A DNA stretch of 64,000 nucleotides. Source: JANPCX01 sp966211815 (GTDB lineage Bacteria; Pseudomonadota; Gammaproteobacteria; Burkholderiales; Burkholderiaceae_C). Position 1 is the stretch's first letter. Every line of letters begins with the position of its first letter. The position numbers and the translations under genes are program-made. Location of the stretch: positions 1-64,000 of the forward strand of contig CBIHOD010000005.1 in NCBI GenBank assembly GCA_966211815.1. Direction: 5' to 3'. The notes beneath the pieces are model-generated. The model had not been told where the DNA came from and searched no databases. It saw only the letters and a list, made by a program, of their open reading frames with translations. Below, one piece after another: positions 33,175-42,283 of the stretch.

Positions 33175-33972
33175 TCAGGCGGCCTCGGCCGGCGCCTCGG
33201 TCTGGACTTCCAACAAACGGAAACCCGGTTGGCCGGGGAAGGTGCGCAGCAGCAGCGGCATCGCCACGTTGTAGACCGGCGTGCCGTTGACGACCTGGCC
33301 CTGCGGCGTGCCGCGGTGGGCATGGCCGTGCACCACGAAATCGACCGGGTAGCGCGTCAGTGGGTCGGCCAGCCGGCTGCTGCCGAGGAAGGGGAAGATC
33401 TCGGGCGGCTCACCCTGCACCGTGGCCGAGATGGGAGAGTAGTGCAGAAGCGCGATGCGCCGCGGCGTGCGCAGCCGGGCCAGCGCGGCCTCGAGCTTCA
33501 GGGCTTCCTGGATGGCTTCCTGCACGAACTGCTTGATCACGCCTTCGCCCCAGGGGCCGAGCGCGCCGGCGTCGTACCCCCCGGCGAAGCCTTTGACGCC
33601 CGCGATGCCGACGCCGTGCACCACGCAGGCTTCGCCGTCGAGCACCTGCATGCCGGTGTCGGCCAGGATGGCGCGCACCTCGGCCTGCGCGCCGGATTCG
33701 AAGTCGTGGTTGCCCAGCACGCCGACCACCGGCACCGCGGCCCCGTGCTTGAGTTCGTCGGCCAGGACGCGTGCCTCTTCGGGTGTGCCGTAGTCGGTCA
33801 GGTCGCCGCACAGCAGGATCGCGTCCGCCGCCTGGGAAGCCTTGGCGAACAGTTCGCGGTAGCCGCCGGCCGAGGTGGCGCGGCAGTGCAGGTCGCCCAC
33901 GGCGGCGAAACGGACTGTCTTTCCATCCGCCCGCGCCGCCGCGGCGGATGGGTTTTCCGGGGTGTCATTCAT
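33175..33972 (-). CDS. Calcineurin-like metallophosphoesterase
   Basis: 265 residues; AGGAGA lies eight bases before the ATG (MNDTPENPS). Metal-binding motifs in order: VGDLHC, LCGDLTDYG, GVLGNHDFESG, HYSPISATV and VVHGHAHRGTPQG. It should hydrolyse a phosphoester with a two-metal centre; substrate unknown. It is transcribed towards the ZorAB-like operon 79 bases away and is divergent from a nucleotidyltransferase gene, with only 46 bases between starts. Confidence 0.92.
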   Translation of the reverse strand: MNDTPENPSAAAARADGKTVRFAAVGDLHCRATSAGGYRELFAKASQAADAILLCGDLTDYGTPEEARVLADELKHGAAVPVVGVLGNHDFESGAQAEVRAILADTGMQVLDGEACVVHGVGIAGVKGFAGGYDAGALGPWGEGVIKQFVQEAIQEALKLEAALARLRTPRRIALLHYSPISATVQGEPPEIFPFLGSSRLADPLTRYPVDFVVHGHAHRGTPQGQVVNGTPVYNVAMPLLLRTFPGQPGFRLLEVQTEAPAEAA

Positions 33973-34018
33973 CGTTAGTTTCTCCTGGGCCTGGGCACGC
34001 GCTTTGCTCAACGAGCCC

Positions 34019-34867
34019 ATGCCCCATCCCAACCATTCCGCTCCGCCGCCGCCGGGCCCGCTCAGCCCCGGGGCCCAGCCGATTTACGAACGCCTGATCG
34101 ACGCCTTGCAGGACGGGGGCGCGCCGTTCCTGGTGGGCGGCAGCATGGCCATCGTCCACCACACCGGCGTCGAGCGGGCGATGAAAGACCTGGACCTGTT
34201 CCTGCGCCCGCGCCATGTCGAACTGGCGCTGCGCACGCTGGAAGATGCGGGTTTCGAGACGGAGAGGACTCATCCGCATTGGCTGGGCAAGGCGCATGCC
34301 GGTGGCCATGTCATCGACCTGATCTTCAACTCCGGCAACGGCGTGGGCGAGGTGGACGACGCCTGGTTCACGCACGCGAAGGACGCGGTGCTGTTCAACC
34401 GCGCCGTGCAGGTGGTGCCGGCCGAGGAGCTGATTTGGACCAAGCTTTTCGTGATGGAGCGCGAGCGCTACGACGGCGCCGACGTGGCCCACCTGATGCG
34501 CGACGTGTCGCAGGCGCTGGATTGGCGCCGCCTGCGGGACCGCGTCGGCCCGCACTGGCGCGTGCTGCTGAGCCACCTGGTGCTGTTCGGCTTCATCTAC
34601 CCGGGCGAGCAGGCGCGCATCCCGGCCTGGCTGCTCGACGAGCTGACGCAGAAACTCTGGCACGACACCCATTCCCGCCCGACCCCGGCGCGGATCTGCC
34701 GCGGCACGCTGCTGTCGAGGCAGCAGTACCTGCACGACGTCCTCCACGACGGCTACACCGACGCGCGCGCCGCGCCCCTGGGCTCGATGAGCCCCGCCGA
34801 CATCGCCGCCTGGACCGCGGCCATCCCCGAGGAGCAGGCCCGCCGCAACCATGGCGGGGTGGGCTGA
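34019..34867 (+). CDS. Nucleotidyltransferase-fold protein
   Basis: 282 residues. The nucleotidyltransferase motif is FLVGGSMAIVHHTGVERAM followed by KDLDLFL (Gly-Gly-Ser plus DxD), then HVIDLIFNSGNG with a third acidic position and AEELIWTKLFVMERERYDG. This is like AbiEii/MNT-type nucleotidyltransferases. Such enzymes add nucleotides to RNA or protein targets, often in toxin-antitoxin pairs, but no antitoxin gene is adjacent. Starts 46 bases from the divergent phosphoesterase, which could act on related substrates; that is speculation. Confidence 0.82.
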   Translation: MPHPNHSAPPPPGPLSPGAQPIYERLIDALQDGGAPFLVGGSMAIVHHTGVERAMKDLDLFLRPRHVELALRTLEDAGFETERTHPHWLGKAHAGGHVIDLIFNSGNGVGEVDDAWFTHAKDAVLFNRAVQVVPAEELIWTKLFVMERERYDGADVAHLMRDVSQALDWRRLRDRVGPHWRVLLSHLVLFGFIYPGEQARIPAWLLDELTQKLWHDTHSRPTPARICRGTLLSRQQYLHDVLHDGYTDARAAPLGSMSPADIAAWTAAIPEEQARRNHGGVG

Positions 34868-34981
34868 AAGGCATGGGAGGGCGCGTGCACGGTGGTCTCG
34901 GACGGGAATGCAATGTGCCGGTCGCTTTTACCGGTGGAGGGCCCCGCCCGCCCGCCCGGGAGACACGAGAAGGAGACGGAA

Positions 34982-35218
34982 ATGGCCCAGTGCGACGTTT
35001 GCGGCAACGACTACGAGAAGTCCTTCCAAGTGGTCCAGGAAGGCAGGACCCTGACATTCGACTGCTTCGAATGCGCCATCCACCGGCTGGCGCCCGCCTG
35101 CGGCCACTGCGGCTGCCGCGTCATCGGCCACGGCACGCCGGCCGACGGCAAGGTGTACTGCTGCGCCCATTGCGCCCGCGACGCGGGGGCGGCCCGCGCG
35201 GCGGACAGGACCCATTGA
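34982..35218 (+). CDS. Small cysteine-rich protein (zinc-ribbon or metallothionein-like)
   Basis: 78 residues, ATG after GAAGGAGACGGAA. Nine cysteines in ordered pairs: CDVC, CFEC, CGHCGC, CC and CAHC. The CGHCGCRVIGHG segment followed by YCCAHCARDAG resembles prokaryotic metallothioneins and zinc-binding stress proteins. The regular CxxC spacing favours a zinc-ribbon fold. 43 bases before the host-attachment gene, so probably cotranscribed. Confidence 0.78.
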   Translation: MAQCDVCGNDYEKSFQVVQEGRTLTFDCFECAIHRLAPACGHCGCRVIGHGTPADGKVYCCAHCARDAGAARAADRTH

Positions 35219-35261
35219 CCGACACACCCTCTTTTCAACCTTCATTCGCGAGAGGAAAGCC

Positions 35262-35738
35262 ATGACGAACAAAGTGACCTGGGTAGCCGTGGCGGACGAG
35301 GCCGTCGTCCGCATCCTGCAGTGGTCGGGCAAAGAGAAGGCGCTGCGCGAGGTGAAGACGCTGACCGACCCCGCCGCCCACGCGATGGAGTCGGAACACC
35401 GGCGGGGCGCTTTCGGCCGCCGGACCGGCGGCGTTCCCGGCAAGGCGGGTTCGGGCATGGCTCAGCGGGCAGGCTCCGCCACCGTGTCCGCCGGCGACAG
35501 CGACAAGCACCTGCAGGCGGCCGTCTTCGCCCGGCACGTGGCCGAATGGCTGGAGCGCGCCCTGGCGGAACACCGTTTCGACGAACTGCACCTGGCCGCG
35601 GCGCCGCGTTTCCTCGGCCTGCTGCGCAAGGCGATGTCGTCCGAGCTTTCTTCATGGATCGCCAGCGAAGTCGACAAGGACCTGGTCCATGCGTCCGACG
35701 CCGAGCTGGCCACGCGTTTCTTCGCCGTGAAGGCGTGA
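35262..35738 (+). CDS. Host attachment family protein (eRF1/Rost-like fold)
   Basis: 158 residues. Features of the host-attachment family: VTWVAVADEAVVRILQW at the N-terminus, the FGRRTGG loop, KHLQAAVFARHVAEWLERAL and FDELHLAAAPRFLGLLRKAM. AGAGGA precedes the ATG. Named after an Agrobacterium locus, but the fold is related to archaeal eRF1 domain 1 and may act on ribosomes or tRNA. Probable operon with the genes on both sides. Confidence 0.85.
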   Translation: MTNKVTWVAVADEAVVRILQWSGKEKALREVKTLTDPAAHAMESEHRRGAFGRRTGGVPGKAGSGMAQRAGSATVSAGDSDKHLQAAVFARHVAEWLERALAEHRFDELHLAAAPRFLGLLRKAMSSELSSWIASEVDKDLVHASDAELATRFFAVKA

Positions 35739-35794
35739 GCCCGGTTCCCATTGACGCAGCCGGCCGGGAAGGGGCCGCATAAGGAGGGGGCCGG

Positions 35795-36253
35795 ATGTTC
35801 GAGATGTCTTTGCCTTGGTGGGAGTTCGTCGCGCGCGCGGCGTTGGTCTACTTGGCACTCATGCTGATGGTGCGGTTGTCGGGCAAACGCACGGTCGGGC
35901 AGTTCACGCCCTTCGACTTGCTGGTGGTGATGCTGCTCAGCGAAGGCGTGAGCAACGCGCTGTCCGGCGGGGACGAGTCCGCCGCGGGCGGCTTGATCGT
36001 GGCGGCGACGCTGGTGGCGTTGAACTATGCCTTGGCCAAGTCCACCGCCTACAGCCGCAAGCTGGAGGAAGTCGTCGAGGGCTCGCCGGTGCTGCTGGGC
36101 CGGGACGGCGAGATCTTCCACGGCGTGCTCAAGCGCGAGCACGTCGGCGCGGGCGACATGGAGAAATCGCTGCGCGAGGCCGATTGCGAGCTCAAGGACT
36201 TGAAATTCGCCTTCCTCGAGACCGACGGCTCGATCAGCATCCTGAAGCGCTGA
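35795..36253 (+). CDS. YetF/DUF421 family membrane protein
   Basis: 152 residues. Two or three N-terminal helices with MLMVRLSGKRTVGQFTPFD and LLVVMLLSEGVSNAL, then the soluble YetF domain (SRKLEEVVEGSPVLLGRDGE, LREADCELKDLKFAFLETDG). The RLSGKR and TPFD motifs are diagnostic. AAGGAGG precedes the ATG. Role unknown; YetF proteins are linked to spore or envelope stress in other groups. Confidence 0.9.
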   Translation: MFEMSLPWWEFVARAALVYLALMLMVRLSGKRTVGQFTPFDLLVVMLLSEGVSNALSGGDESAAGGLIVAATLVALNYALAKSTAYSRKLEEVVEGSPVLLGRDGEIFHGVLKREHVGAGDMEKSLREADCELKDLKFAFLETDGSISILKR

Positions 36254-36274
36254 CCGCGCCCCGCCGGCGAGCGG

Positions 36275-37252
36275 TCAGCGACCCAGCGCCGCCAGGACTT
36301 CCCGGCCGCAGGCGTCGATGAACTCGCGCTGGCGCGAAGGCCCGACCTGGTGGATGTCGACCGAGTCGGCGCCGAGCGCGGCGCAGCGCCGCAGGTGGTC
36401 GGCGACGTCCCGCAGGTCGCCGGTGACCAGCACGTGCTCGTGCATGTCCTCCGGCTGCGAGAGCCGGGTGGCGGCGTCGAAGTCTTCAGGCTGCCGCAGC
36501 ACGGCGTTGATGTCGGGCCCCAGGGTGTTGAAGCGCCAGTGCCGGTGCGCCTCTTCCAGGGCCTTTGCCGCGTCGCCGGGGACCCAGCTGACGTCGAGCT
36601 TCACATGCACCGGTTTGCCTTCTCCGCCGCCGCGGCGGAAGGCCGCCACCGCCCGTTCGAGGAAGGCCAGGTCGCGGCCGACGGTCAACAGCCCGTCGGC
36701 CCAGCCGCCCAGCCAGCGTGCGGTGGCTTCGCTCAAGGCCGCGCCCACGAGCCGGGGCGGCGCCGGCGCGAGGTCCCAGACCCGCGCCCCGTCGACCATC
36801 AGGTGGCCGCGGTGGCGCACCTTCTCCCCCGCCAGCAGCTCGCGCACGATGCCCACGCCCTCGCGCAGGCGTTCATTGCGCTCGGCCTTCGGCGGCCAGC
36901 CCGCGCCGAGCACTTGTTCATTCAAGGCTTCCCCGCTGCCGAAGGCGACCCAGGGCAGGCGGCCCGGGAACATCTGCCCGAGCGTGCCGATCGCCTGCGC
37001 CAGCACGGCGGGGTGGTAGCGCCAGCCGCAAGGCACGGTGATGGTGCCGAACCGGACGCGGCCGGTGGCCTGCATCGCCGCGCCCAGCCAGGCCCAGGCG
37101 TGGCCGGAATGCCCCTGCGAGGGCGACCACGGCTGCAGGTGGTCGGAGCAGAAGACGCCGTCGAAACCGGCGGCTTCTGCCTGCACCGCGAGCCGCAGCA
37201 ACTCGGCGGGCGCGAATTGCTCGTGCGAGGCGTGGTAGGTGTAGGTCGTCAT
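36275..37252 (-). CDS. LLM-class flavin-dependent oxidoreductase (TIGR03885-like)
   Basis: 325 residues from MTTYTYHASHEQF. Bacterial luciferase-like TIM barrel: DGVFCSDHLQPWSPSQGHSG near the N-terminus, TITVPCGWRYHPAVLAQAIG, GRLPWVAFGSGEALNE and LVGAALSEATARWLGGWADG. These are FMN- or F420-dependent monooxygenases or dehydrogenases. It converges on YetF. Substrate unknown; the SDHLQPW and GSGEALNE motifs match the non-F420 subgroup seen in proteobacteria. Confidence 0.88.
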   Translation of the reverse strand: MTTYTYHASHEQFAPAELLRLAVQAEAAGFDGVFCSDHLQPWSPSQGHSGHAWAWLGAAMQATGRVRFGTITVPCGWRYHPAVLAQAIGTLGQMFPGRLPWVAFGSGEALNEQVLGAGWPPKAERNERLREGVGIVRELLAGEKVRHRGHLMVDGARVWDLAPAPPRLVGAALSEATARWLGGWADGLLTVGRDLAFLERAVAAFRRGGGEGKPVHVKLDVSWVPGDAAKALEEAHRHWRFNTLGPDINAVLRQPEDFDAATRLSQPEDMHEHVLVTGDLRDVADHLRRCAALGADSVDIHQVGPSRQREFIDACGREVLAALGR

Positions 37253-37288
37253 GGTGTCGGGGTTTCGCACAGGCTTGCCGCGGCGGCG

Positions 37289-38410
37289 TCAGACCAGCTG
37301 CGGCGTGGCCGCCGTGCCGCCGCCGGGAACGCCGCCCCCGCCCTGGCGCAGGACCACCGTGCGAGTCGGGAAGGCAAATTCGACGCCCAGCGCCGCCAGC
37401 TCGCGCATCAACCGCAGGTTGATCGACTGCTGGGTGTCCATGTAGAGGTTGTAATCGGCGGTGAGCACGATGTAGACCACTTCGTAGTCGAGGGAACTTT
37501 CGCCGAAACCCTGGAAGTGCGCGCGGTCGAAGCGCACGTCCCGGCTGGCCTCGATGATCCCGCGCACGATGCCCGGTATCCGCTCGGCCTGCTCGGGCGT
37601 GGTGTCGTAGGACACCCCGAACTTGAACACGATGCGCCGCTCGGCCAGCCGCTTGTAGTTGCTGATGGTGTTCTTCAGCAGTTCGGTGTTGGACATCACC
37701 ACCTGCTCGCCGCCGGCGGCGCGGATGCGGGTGGTCTTCAGGCCCACCAGCTCCACCGTGCCCGAGATGCCGTTGACGGCGATGGCGTCGCCCACTTCGA
37801 AGGGCTTGTCGACCGCGATCGACAGCGAGGCGAACAGGTCGCCCAGGATGTTCTGCACCGCCAGCGCCACCGCGATGCCGCCCACGCCCAGGCTGGCGAC
37901 GAAGGCGGTGATGTCGACGCCCAGGTTGGACAACATGGCCAGCAGCACCACCGACCACAGGATGGTTCGCGAGCCCCAGGACATCAGCGTGGCCGAGGCG
38001 CTGGCGTGGTTCATGCCGGCCGAGGCGTGGCGGGCGATGTAGCGGTCCAGGCCGATGCCGACCGCGGTGTTGACCCACAGCGCCGCCTGCAGCGCGACCG
38101 CGATGAACCAGAGCTGGCCGACGCGCGCGCTCCAGCGGTCGGGCAGGTCGAGCAGGCCCAGGCCGATCAACAGCGACGCCAGCGCGAGCAGCCAGGCCTT
38201 GGTGCCCCGCAGGATGTCGACGGCGATGTCGTCGACCTGGTTGCTCGTCTGGGCGGCCAGTTTCGACGCCCGTTTCAAACCCAGCCGCAGCGCCGTGGTC
38301 ATCGCCAGGAAGCTGATGAGCGCCGCGGCGAGGGCCACCGCCCAATTGGCCAGCGAGATGCCCAGCAGGTGGGTCTCGGAGAACCAGTCGGTCAAATGTT
38401 CACCGGACAT
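37289..38410 (-). CDS. MscS-family mechanosensitive ion channel
   Basis: 373 residues. Four or five membrane helices, then the core: SLGVGGIAVALAVQNILGDL, KPFEVGDAIAVNGISGTVE, LKTTRIRAAGGEQVVMSNTE and NLRLMRELAALGVEFAFPTR. Typical of the short YbdG/YnaI-like type with a Gly/Ala-rich pore helix. 37 bases before the LLM gene, so likely the first gene of that unit. The second MscS channel in this window; the other is at 16774. Confidence 0.92.
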   Translation of the reverse strand: MSGEHLTDWFSETHLLGISLANWAVALAAALISFLAMTTALRLGLKRASKLAAQTSNQVDDIAVDILRGTKAWLLALASLLIGLGLLDLPDRWSARVGQLWFIAVALQAALWVNTAVGIGLDRYIARHASAGMNHASASATLMSWGSRTILWSVVLLAMLSNLGVDITAFVASLGVGGIAVALAVQNILGDLFASLSIAVDKPFEVGDAIAVNGISGTVELVGLKTTRIRAAGGEQVVMSNTELLKNTISNYKRLAERRIVFKFGVSYDTTPEQAERIPGIVRGIIEASRDVRFDRAHFQGFGESSLDYEVVYIVLTADYNLYMDTQQSINLRLMRELAALGVEFAFPTRTVVLRQGGGGVPGGGTAATPQLV

Positions 38411-38686
38411 GGGAAATTTTTTCCTTCACGGGTATGGGGTATGAAAAGGGTCGGGGAGGGTGGCGGACGGGCGGTGTGCCTCGCGGCGGTGCCGGTCCGC
38501 CGAGGGCGGGCGTGGAGGGACAAGCATAGGAATGCGCCCGTGCGCCGGGCGTCGGCCCATGGCGCGTGGGTTTGTAGGACGCCAGGCGTGCCGGGCCTGG
38601 CACGGCGCGCAGGGATGGCACACCGTTTGCCCTTCGCGCTCTTGGCGGACGGGCCGATGCCGCCGCCCCAGCACCGAAAGCCGCCC

Positions 38687-39451
38687 ATGCATGAACCCGA
38701 CTTCCTGTTCAAGAACAAGGAGGGGACGCTCGTCCCCGACGTCAATTTCCGCATCCGCCGCGACGGCGGGTGGGCCGACGCGGACACCGACGGCGTCTTC
38801 GGCGGCAAGACCGTCGTCGCCTTCTCGCTGCCGGGCGCGTTCACGCCCACCTGCTCGGCGAGCCACCTGCCGCGCTACGACGAGATGGCCCCGCTCTTCA
38901 AACGCAAGGGTGTCGACGCGGTGGTGTGCATCGCCGTCAACGATCCCTTCGTCATGGAAGAGTGGGGCCGGGCCGAGGGTGTGCAGGACGTGGTGTTGCT
39001 GCCCGACGGCAACGGCGAATTCACCGAGCGCATGGGCATGATGGCGGACAGGCGCGAGCTGGGCCTGGGGCGGCGCTCGTGGCGCTATTCCATGCTGGTG
39101 CGCGACAAGCGGATCGAGAAGATGTTCATCGAGCCGCTGGAGGCCGGCGACCCGTTCGTCGTCTCCGACGCCGACACGATGCTGCGCCACCTCGACCCCC
39201 AGGCGCACGGCCCCGACCAGGTGGCCCTGCTCAGCCGGGACGGCTGCCCGTTCTGCGCCAGGGCGCGGGAGCTGCTCGACGGCGCCGGCTACGACTATGT
39301 GGAGATCCCGTTGCCGCATGGGGTGCGTTCCCGCACCGTCGGCGCGATCGTCGGCGAGCAGACCGTGCCCCAGGTCTTCATCAACGGCACCCTGATCGGG
39401 GGCAGCGACGCGCTGGCCGATTTCCTCAAGGCCGGGGCGATCGCCGCATGA
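38687..39451 (+). CDS. Hybrid peroxiredoxin-glutaredoxin (Prx5-Grx fusion)
   Basis: 254 residues. The N-terminal Prx5 domain has the peroxidatic Cys in LPGAFTPTCSASHLPRYDE and IAVNDPFVMEEWG. The C-terminal glutaredoxin (about 182-254) has the CPFC active site in SRDGCPFCARARELL, TVPQVFINGTLIGGSDAL and a basic patch. Fusion gives glutathione-dependent peroxide reduction in one polypeptide, as in Haemophilus and Neisseria hybrids. The start at MHEPDFLFKNKEG is preferred; an ATG ten codons earlier is open. Alone on its strand; a shared TGTAGGACG element lies about 105 bases upstream. Confidence 0.93.
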   Translation: MHEPDFLFKNKEGTLVPDVNFRIRRDGGWADADTDGVFGGKTVVAFSLPGAFTPTCSASHLPRYDEMAPLFKRKGVDAVVCIAVNDPFVMEEWGRAEGVQDVVLLPDGNGEFTERMGMMADRRELGLGRRSWRYSMLVRDKRIEKMFIEPLEAGDPFVVSDADTMLRHLDPQAHGPDQVALLSRDGCPFCARARELLDGAGYDYVEIPLPHGVRSRTVGAIVGEQTVPQVFINGTLIGGSDALADFLKAGAIAA

Positions 39452-39544
39452 GGGCGGGACGGTGCCGCCGTCCGTGACGCCGGTCCGCGCCGGCGCCCGG
39501 GACACCGACCGCCCTCGCGCCATTCACCATTCAAGAGGCCAGCC

Positions 39545-40159
39545 ATGACCCGCCAGCAAGCCATCGCGATGATCACCCTGCTCGCCGCCGCCATCCTGGC
39601 CGTGTCGGCCCAACGGCCTTCCCTGGCGCAGGTGCCCGGGCTGGCCGCCGGCGGCGCGGGCGACGGGCTTTTGTTCGGCGACCGCGCTTTCGCCAGGAAG
39701 GCGGCGGTGGCGGGCCTGAACCAGGCGGCGACGGGCGCCTTGGCGGGGCAGCGCGCCTCGCATGCCGAGGTGAGGCAGTTCGCCGAGCGCGTCGTGCGGG
39801 AACAGGCCCTCGTCGACGCCGATTTGCGGCGCATCGCCGCCGGCAGAAACCTGGTGCTGCCCGCGGCGCCCGAGGGCCGGAGCCGGCGCCAGGACGAGCG
39901 GATGGGCCGCCTGGCGGGGGCCGAGTTCGACCGCCTTTACATGGACCGCGCGGTGGACGGCCACAAGAAAGCCGTCGGGCTCTTCAAGCAAGCGGCGCGC
40001 TCCACGAGGGACGAGGCGCTGAGGGCTTTCGCCGTCGCCACCTTGCCGAAACTGCAGGAGCAAGAGCGCCTGGCGCGCAGCCTGCGCGCGGCCGTCGAAG
40101 CCATCGGCGACGGCATGCCCGCCGCCGGCGCCGCCCCTGTCGCCACGCGGTCGATGTAG
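39545..40159 (+). CDS. DUF4142 family exported protein (second copy)
   Basis: 204 residues. Signal sequence MTRQQAIAMITLLAAAILA, then the DUF4142 four-helix core: FARKAAVAGLNQAATGALAG, EVRQFAERVVREQALVDADL, FDRLYMDRAVDGHKKAVGLF and ATLPKLQEQERLARSLRAAV. Paralogue of the gene at 20188. The helix spacing matches ferritin-like DUF4142 proteins, though fewer His/Glu ligand positions are visible. It lies 93 bases after the peroxiredoxin fusion, so a common response to peroxide is possible. Confidence 0.87.
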   Translation: MTRQQAIAMITLLAAAILAVSAQRPSLAQVPGLAAGGAGDGLLFGDRAFARKAAVAGLNQAATGALAGQRASHAEVRQFAERVVREQALVDADLRRIAAGRNLVLPAAPEGRSRRQDERMGRLAGAEFDRLYMDRAVDGHKKAVGLFKQAARSTRDEALRAFAVATLPKLQEQERLARSLRAAVEAIGDGMPAAGAAPVATRSM

Positions 40160-40180
40160 GCCTTTCCTGCGACGACGCCC

Positions 40181-42283
40181 TCAGGGCTTGGGATTCTGAT
40201 TCTGGGGCGCGGAGGCCGCGGCCTGCGCCGGCAGGGCCTGCGTGCAGGGATCGGCAGCGTCCTTGCCTTTGCCGGGCTCCACCAGCGGGATGATGGCCGC
40301 GGCGGGGCCAGCGACTGCACCGAGCGCGAGCGCGCCCAACACCCGGCCGGCCAGCCGCTTCGGTTCGATGCCGACCGAGGGCGAGGCGAAGGTGCCCCCC
40401 ACGGTGATCGGTGTGCGCAGCGACAGGGGCGACCAGTCCTTCGGCCGCGTGACGGCCCGCAGCGCCAGTGATTCGTCCTTGAGATTGACCTTGCCGTTGA
40501 TGAACACCGTGCTGTCCTTGTTGTCGATCACCGCCAGCCGCGGTTCGACGATGCCGGAGTCCAGCGCCAGGTCCAGGCGGGCGCAACGCAGCGGCAGGGG
40601 CTGGTCGCCGCGGACGAGCACGCCCAGCGCCTGGGCCACGTCCAGGCCGAGCGCCTCGGTGGCCAGGTGCGACAGGGTGCCGTCGCGCAGCATCAGGTGG
40701 GCCCGGCCGTCGAGCGAGCCGAGGATCTCTGCGGTCGAGCTGCCCGCGCCCTTGACCTGGAAGTCGCCGCTGAGCGCGCCCGTCAGGTAGGCCAGCACCG
40801 GTTGGTCGCCGCCTTCGCGTGCCTGCTGGCGCTGCTTCTTGAGCGCCGCCGACTGGGTCGCTTTCGGGGCCTGCTCGCGGCCCTGTTCCGACCGCACCCC
40901 GCGCAGCCAACCCGCCATGTCGATGTCCGCGAACTTCATCTCGGCTTGCCAGCGGGCCGGGTCCCGGGTGCCGTCGAGCTGGGTCAGGCCCTTGACCCGC
41001 CCGCCCGCCACCGAAGCCTGCAGGTCCTCCAGCCGGAGCACGCCCCGGTCCAGGCGCACGCGGGTGCGCAACTGGCGCAGCGGTTCCATCGCGCCGGTGC
41101 CGAAATCCAGCTCGTCGACGGCGAAATGCACGTCGGCGTCCATCGCGCGCAGCGAAGGGATGTCGAAGCGCCGCGCCGGCAGCAACTTGCCCTGCGGCGC
41201 GGAAGGCGCCGCCCGGGCCGGTGCCGGGGCACCGATCGCCGGGCCGAGGTCGGCGAAAGCCAGCTTCGGGCCCATCACCTTGCCGCTGAGCACCGGCGGG
41301 GCGCCGCCGCTGTCGTAGCGAAGCTCGCCGGCGAGTTGGCTGGTGCCGATGGCCGCGCGGTCGGCCTTGAGGTGCCACACATTGGCTTCATGCATCAGTT
41401 GCCCCCGCAGCTCGAAGGGCGGCGTGTGCGGCAGGGTCACGCCCAGCGGGTCGCCGACGTCGGCCAGGGACGAGCCTTTGAAACGGATCTGCCCCGTCAG
41501 CTTGGAGTCGCCCATCAACGCCGCGGCCCGCCCGTCGAACAGCAGGCTGGACGTGCCCATGCTGCCCTCGACACGCAACACCACCCAGGGCAGCTCCGGC
41601 CCGGTGCCTTCCGGGTCCTGGAGCAGGGGCAGGGTGCTGCCGGCGACGACTTCGAGCTTCAGCGGCATGGCCTTGTAGCGGCCGATCAACCGGGCTTCGT
41701 AGCCCGCGGTGGCGCCGTCCTGCAGCGAATCGCCTTCGCGCCCTTCGACGCGCACGTCCATGTCCACGTCCAGCAGGCGGTCGCGCACGATGACGTGGCC
41801 GTTCTCCACGGTGAGGGAGCCGAAGCGCGGCAGGTCGAGTTTCGCTTTCTCCTCGTCCGCCGGCCTGGGCTGCCGCGGCGCGCCGAGCTGCCAGGTGGCG
41901 CGTCCATCCGCCGCCCGCACGAGGTGCGCCTTCAGCGCCGTCGCGTGGAGTTTCTGGACACGCAGGGCCTCGCCATGCCGCCACCGCCACAGGTCGCGCC
42001 AGCGCCAGGCCAGCGACAGGCCCTGCGCGTCCACCAGGTAAGGCACCTGGAAACCGTCGACCGCGGCAACGCGCAGCTGCTCCACTTCCAGCCTGGGCCG
42101 CCACAGCAGGTGCAGCCGGAAGCGGCCCTGGAGGTCCACCGGCACCCCGCCGCCGCGGGCGACGGCCTGCTGCAGCGGCTGGCGCAGGAAGGGCCAGCCC
42201 ATGACCTCGCCGACCAGGACGGCCAACAGCAGCGCCGCGGCCAGGCCGCCCAGCACCCGGCGGGCGCGGCGAGCCGCGGTCAT
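40181..42283 (-). CDS. AsmA family protein
   Basis: 700 residues. One N-terminal membrane anchor (VLGGLAAALLLAVLVGEVMG), then a very long beta-rich repeat region in the periplasm with RFRLHLLWRPRLEVEQLRVA, GSLTVENGHVIVRDRLLDVD and the AsmA C-terminal block LGLDVAQALGVLVRGD plus RCARLDLALDSGIVEPRLAV. AsmA-like proteins form grooves that move phospholipid between membranes. The order of domains is complete. It converges on the DUF4142 gene. Size and C-terminus fit the short AsmA class. Confidence 0.9.
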   Translation of the reverse strand: MTAARRARRVLGGLAAALLLAVLVGEVMGWPFLRQPLQQAVARGGGVPVDLQGRFRLHLLWRPRLEVEQLRVAAVDGFQVPYLVDAQGLSLAWRWRDLWRWRHGEALRVQKLHATALKAHLVRAADGRATWQLGAPRQPRPADEEKAKLDLPRFGSLTVENGHVIVRDRLLDVDMDVRVEGREGDSLQDGATAGYEARLIGRYKAMPLKLEVVAGSTLPLLQDPEGTGPELPWVVLRVEGSMGTSSLLFDGRAAALMGDSKLTGQIRFKGSSLADVGDPLGVTLPHTPPFELRGQLMHEANVWHLKADRAAIGTSQLAGELRYDSGGAPPVLSGKVMGPKLAFADLGPAIGAPAPARAAPSAPQGKLLPARRFDIPSLRAMDADVHFAVDELDFGTGAMEPLRQLRTRVRLDRGVLRLEDLQASVAGGRVKGLTQLDGTRDPARWQAEMKFADIDMAGWLRGVRSEQGREQAPKATQSAALKKQRQQAREGGDQPVLAYLTGALSGDFQVKGAGSSTAEILGSLDGRAHLMLRDGTLSHLATEALGLDVAQALGVLVRGDQPLPLRCARLDLALDSGIVEPRLAVIDNKDSTVFINGKVNLKDESLALRAVTRPKDWSPLSLRTPITVGGTFASPSVGIEPKRLAGRVLGALALGAVAGPAAAIIPLVEPGKGKDAADPCTQALPAQAAASAPQNQNPKP

